Shown here piece by piece: positions 61,626 to 64,000 of a DNA stretch of 64,000 nucleotides. Made by a program: the position numbers and the translations under genes. Every line of letters starts with the position of its first letter. Positions within the stretch are counted from its first letter, which is position 1. The notes under the pieces were generated by a model. That model had not been told where the DNA came from and did not search any database. It worked only from the letters and a program-made list of their open reading frames with translations. Origin of the DNA: Flavobacteriales bacterium (GTDB taxonomy: Bacteria; Bacteroidota; Bacteroidia; Flavobacteriales_F; PHOS-HE28); assembly GCA_016710685.1 (NCBI GenBank), contig JADJVC010000006.1:62001-126000 (forward strand), written 5' to 3'.

Positions 61626-63032
61626 CTAAGAAAAACACCGCTTCGCCATGTCCAGCAATTGCAGGTCGGCATAGGGCTTGGCCATCATTTGGGTGCCGAA
61701 GGGCATGCCGTTGCTGTGCGTCCCTGTCGGGATTGAAATCGCGGGTATGCCAGCCAGGTTTGCCTGCACAGTGAAAATGTCCTGCAAGTACATGGCCACC
61801 GGGTCGCTGATGTGGCCCTTCGGGAAAGCCGTGGTGGGGCAGGTGGGCGTCATCACCAGGTCGTAGCTTTTCAGGGCCTGCACGGTGTTATGGCGCACCA
61901 AGCGGCGCACGCGCATGGCCTGCGCATAGTACGCGTCGTAGTGGCCTACGCTCAGCACGAAGGTGCCCAAGAGAATGCGCCGTTTCACCTCCGGACCGAA
62001 GCCTTCGGTGCGGCTTAAGCGATAAGTCTCGTCCACGCCTTTGGCTGTTTTCGAGCGGTGGCCGTAGCGTATGCCGTCGAAGCGTGCCAAATTGCTGCTG
62101 GCCTCCGCTGTGGAAAGGATGTAGTACGTGGGCACGAACAGGTCTGCCATGGGCAAGTCAATGGCCTCCACGACATGGCCTTCGCTCTTCAAGCGCCCCA
62201 CTTGTGCTTCGAAATGCGCTTTGATCTCCGGGTCCATCCCCGCGTGTTCCACGCATTGGCGGTAGTAGCCGATGCGCAACGAACTCGTTTTAGTCGGAGT
62301 TTCTTCTACCGGCCGTTGACTGCTGGTGTTGTCCAACGGGTCCGTGCCCGCCATTACGCGGTAGGCTGCTTCCACGTCGGCGGCATCGTGGGCGAACGGG
62401 CCGATCTGGTCGAAACTGCTGGCAAAAGCAATGAGGCCATACCTGCTGATGCGGCCATACGTAGGCTTGAAACCGGCCACGCCGCAGAACGAGGCTGGCT
62501 GACGGATGGAGCCGCCCGTGTCGCTACCGATGGCGATGTGGCAGATGCCCGCCGCAAGACTGGCCGCTGCGCCGCCGCTACTTCCGCCGGGTACGCGCGC
62601 AGGATCCAGCGGATTGCTGACAGGGCCGTACGCGCTGTTCTCGTTACTGCTGCCCATGGCGAACTCGTCGCAGTTGGTGCGCCCCATGATCACGGCATCG
62701 GCATCCAACAAGCGCTGCACTGCCGTGGCCGTGAACGGGCTTTCATACCCCTCCAACATTTTCGATGAAGCCGAAACGCGGTGACCCGCGTAACACAGAT
62801 TGTCCTTGATGCTGATGATGGCACCGGCCAAGGGACCGGCTGTTCCGGCAGCCAGTTTGGCATCGACTTCGGCGGCTTTGGCCAACGCGCTTTCCTCAAA
62901 AAGCTCCAAGAAAATGTTCAGTTCGGCGTGCTCCTTTGCGCGGGCCAGAGCAGCTTGAGCCAAAGCCTGCACCGTAACCGACCCGGAAGCCAATCGGGCC
63001 TTGGCCTCGTGAAAAGTTCGCGGGGTGCTCAT
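61626..63032 (-). CDS. gatA: Glutamyl-tRNA(Gln)/aspartyl-tRNA(Asn) amidotransferase subunit A
   Basis: 468 residues. Amidase-signature Ser-cisSer-Lys triad: Lys in GAIISIKDNLC, the serines in VPGGSSGGAAASLAAG and GSDTGGSIRQPASFCG (in part). GatA releases ammonia from glutamine for the GatCAB complex that makes Gln-tRNA(Gln). It follows tatA by 19 nt on the same strand, a Flavobacteriales-typical order. Confidence 0.94.
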   Translation of the reverse strand: MSTPRTFHEAKARLASGSVTVQALAQAALARAKEHAELNIFLELFEESALAKAAEVDAKLAAGTAGPLAGAIISIKDNLCYAGHRVSASSKMLEGYESPFTATAVQRLLDADAVIMGRTNCDEFAMGSSNENSAYGPVSNPLDPARVPGGSSGGAAASLAAGICHIAIGSDTGGSIRQPASFCGVAGFKPTYGRISRYGLIAFASSFDQIGPFAHDAADVEAAYRVMAGTDPLDNTSSQRPVEETPTKTSSLRIGYYRQCVEHAGMDPEIKAHFEAQVGRLKSEGHVVEAIDLPMADLFVPTYYILSTAEASSNLARFDGIRYGHRSKTAKGVDETYRLSRTEGFGPEVKRRILLGTFVLSVGHYDAYYAQAMRVRRLVRHNTVQALKSYDLVMTPTCPTTAFPKGHISDPVAMYLQDIFTVQANLAGIPAISIPTGTHSNGMPFGTQMMAKPYADLQLLDMAKRCFS

Positions 63033-63051
63033 CGCGCTATGCGCGTGCGGT

Positions 63052-63213
63052 TCAAGGGTTGCTTGTAGGGGGGCCGTCCTCCTTTTGGGCGTCCTTGAAT
63101 TCCTTCATCCCTTTGCCCAACCCGCGCATCAGCTCGGGAATCTTCTTACCGCCGAACATCAGCAGGATAAGTGCAACAATGAGGATGATCTCTGTAGGGC
63201 CTAGTCTTCCCAT
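63052..63213 (-). CDS. tatA: Twin-arginine translocase subunit TatA/TatE
   Basis: 53 residues from the ATG at 63213. One membrane helix (IILIVALILLMFGG) followed by the amphipathic helix KKIPELMRGLGKGMKEFKDA, the TatA/E signature. TatA forms the pore of the Tat folded-protein exporter. It precedes gatA by 19 nt; an exact promoter box lies 38 nt upstream. Confidence 0.93.
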   Translation of the reverse strand: MGRLGPTEIILIVALILLMFGGKKIPELMRGLGKGMKEFKDAQKEDGPPTSNP

Positions 63214-63251
63214 GTCTCTATGCGTGGCCGCGATGGGCGCACACGCCGGGG

Positions 63252-63259
63252 CAAAGGTA
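63252..63259 (-). promoter_or_regulatory. -7 promoter box of tatA-gatA
   Basis: Minus-strand TACCTTTG, exact match to TAnnTTTG, 38 nt upstream of the tatA ATG. Confidence 0.5.
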
Positions 63260-63372
63260 GTGCGGGGAAAGGGGAAGTGCCATGAAGACAAGAAGAACGC
63301 GAAAGGAATACCGCATGCATCCGAATGAAAAACGCCCGGACATCATCTGATGTGCAGAACAAACGGGTGCCC

Positions 63373-64000
63373 CTACTGCGTTATCCACGCCGCCGGGTCC
63401 ACCTTCTGCAATTGCCCATCCGAGGTTATGCGCCACACTTCGATGTGCGCAGTGCTGGCGCCGTCCTCTGTCATGGCCGTGCCTACTTGCTGCTTGGTAT
63501 CCACTTGTTGGCCTTTGCTTACGGAAACATCGCGGAGGTTGCTGTAAACCGTGCGGTAGGCACCGTGGTTGAGCACCACGGCCTTGCCGGCGCCGGGGAT
63601 TACGATCACACTGCTCACCTCGCCGCGGAAAACGGCGCGAATGGCTGCGCCGGGTACGCAACCAATATCGAGGCCGTTGTTCTCGATGGTGATGCCTTTT
63701 AGCACAGGATGGGGCTGCTTGCCGAAACTGCTGGTAATAGTGCCCTTGTCCACCGGCCACGGCAACTTGCCTTTGTTGTTCTCGAAATCAGTGCTGAGCA
63801 CTTTGGCTTCGGGGGTGAGTTCCAGCTTCAGCGCTCCGCCAGCCTTTGCAGTTGATGAGCCGCTGGCCGGTTTGGTGCTTTTGGCAATTTCGGCCTCGAT
63901 GCTCTTTCGGATGGCGGATGCGAGTTCCTTTCGTTGCTTTTCTTGCTTGTTTAGCTCCGCCTTCAAGCGTCCCTCTTCTTTTTTCAGTCCGTCCAATGCC
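63373..64000 (-). CDS. EnvC-like murein hydrolase activator (5' end beyond window)
   Basis: The visible 209 codons are the C-terminal part; the frame continues past the window edge. Coiled-coil residues (Lys/Glu-rich) are followed by an M23 fold: FGKQPHPVLKGITIENNGLD, VLNHGAYRTVYSNL and AHIEVWRITS. The first metal position is changed (NNGLDIG instead of a His-x3-Asp pair), so the fold is probably catalytically dead, as in EnvC, which activates amidases at the division site. Position upstream of tatA and gatA is typical of Flavobacteriales. Confidence 0.85.
   Translation of the reverse strand, partial: ALDGLKKEEGRLKAELNKQEKQRKELASAIRKSIEAEIAKSTKPASGSSTAKAGGALKLELTPEAKVLSTDFENNKGKLPWPVDKGTITSSFGKQPHPVLKGITIENNGLDIGCVPGAAIRAVFRGEVSSVIVIPGAGKAVVLNHGAYRTVYSNLRDVSVSKGQQVDTKQQVGTAMTEDGASTAHIEVWRITSDGQLQKVDPAAWITQ

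Overview
The window looks like a piece of chromosome from a GC-rich member of the Bacteroidota, most likely Flavobacteriales. The signs are type IX secretion (T9SS) proteins with C-terminal sorting domains, PorZ next to recO, a DUF4175-type giant protein near mnmG, and start-proximal boxes of the form TAnnTTTG, which is the Bacteroidota -7 promoter element. No rRNA, plasmid or phage genes were seen.

Layout. 0-12 kb: 3' part of a DUF4175-like membrane protein, a JmjC/cupin oxygenase, an NtrC-type regulator with its CHASE3 kinase, then mnmG and a methyltransferase carrying three identical parS-like palindromes, then an ALDH7 dehydrogenase and a TlpA-like lipoprotein. 12-24 kb: M28 peptidase and rpiB, a MORN-type repeat protein, a 1001-residue multi-PAS kinase with a LytTR regulator, ssb and a DUF748 protein. 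23-29 kb: a DUF433/DUF5615 pair, mmsA, HicBA, two GT2 glycosyltransferases and a lone receiver protein. 29-39 kb: T9SS cargo proteins, a geranylgeranyl-reductase-like flavoprotein, pheS with a cyclophilin, and a phosphodiesterase-TPR-sulfotransferase fusion. 39 kb: a poly-G tract that looks artefactual and cuts off the front of another T9SS cargo gene. 39.8-43.5 kb: rseP, dxr and sua5. 43.6-45 kb: an accessory insert. 45-64 kb: P-type ATPase, rhodanese-thioredoxin, acyltransferase, GH3 protein, M23 peptidase, gltX, folB, tRNA-Cys, porZ, recO, oligopeptidase B, MltD-like transglycosylase, gatA, tatA and an EnvC-like protein.

The most unusual part is 43.2-45.0 kb. An AT-rich GNAT acetyltransferase gene lies between an attC-like folded site and the first half of a second attC core. 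That second core is cut by what looks like the 3' end of a group IIC intron in the opposite orientation, as known for IIC-attC introns. Beside it, sua5 carries a 60-nt palindromic element inserted in frame. No integrase is present in the window.

Sequence quality matters here. mnmG, the DUF748 gene and mmsA each carry single-base frameshifts in or next to homopolymers, and the 39.1-39.28 kb poly-G tract is suspicious. These are more likely sequencing or assembly errors than true pseudogenes, and they should be checked before any biological reading.
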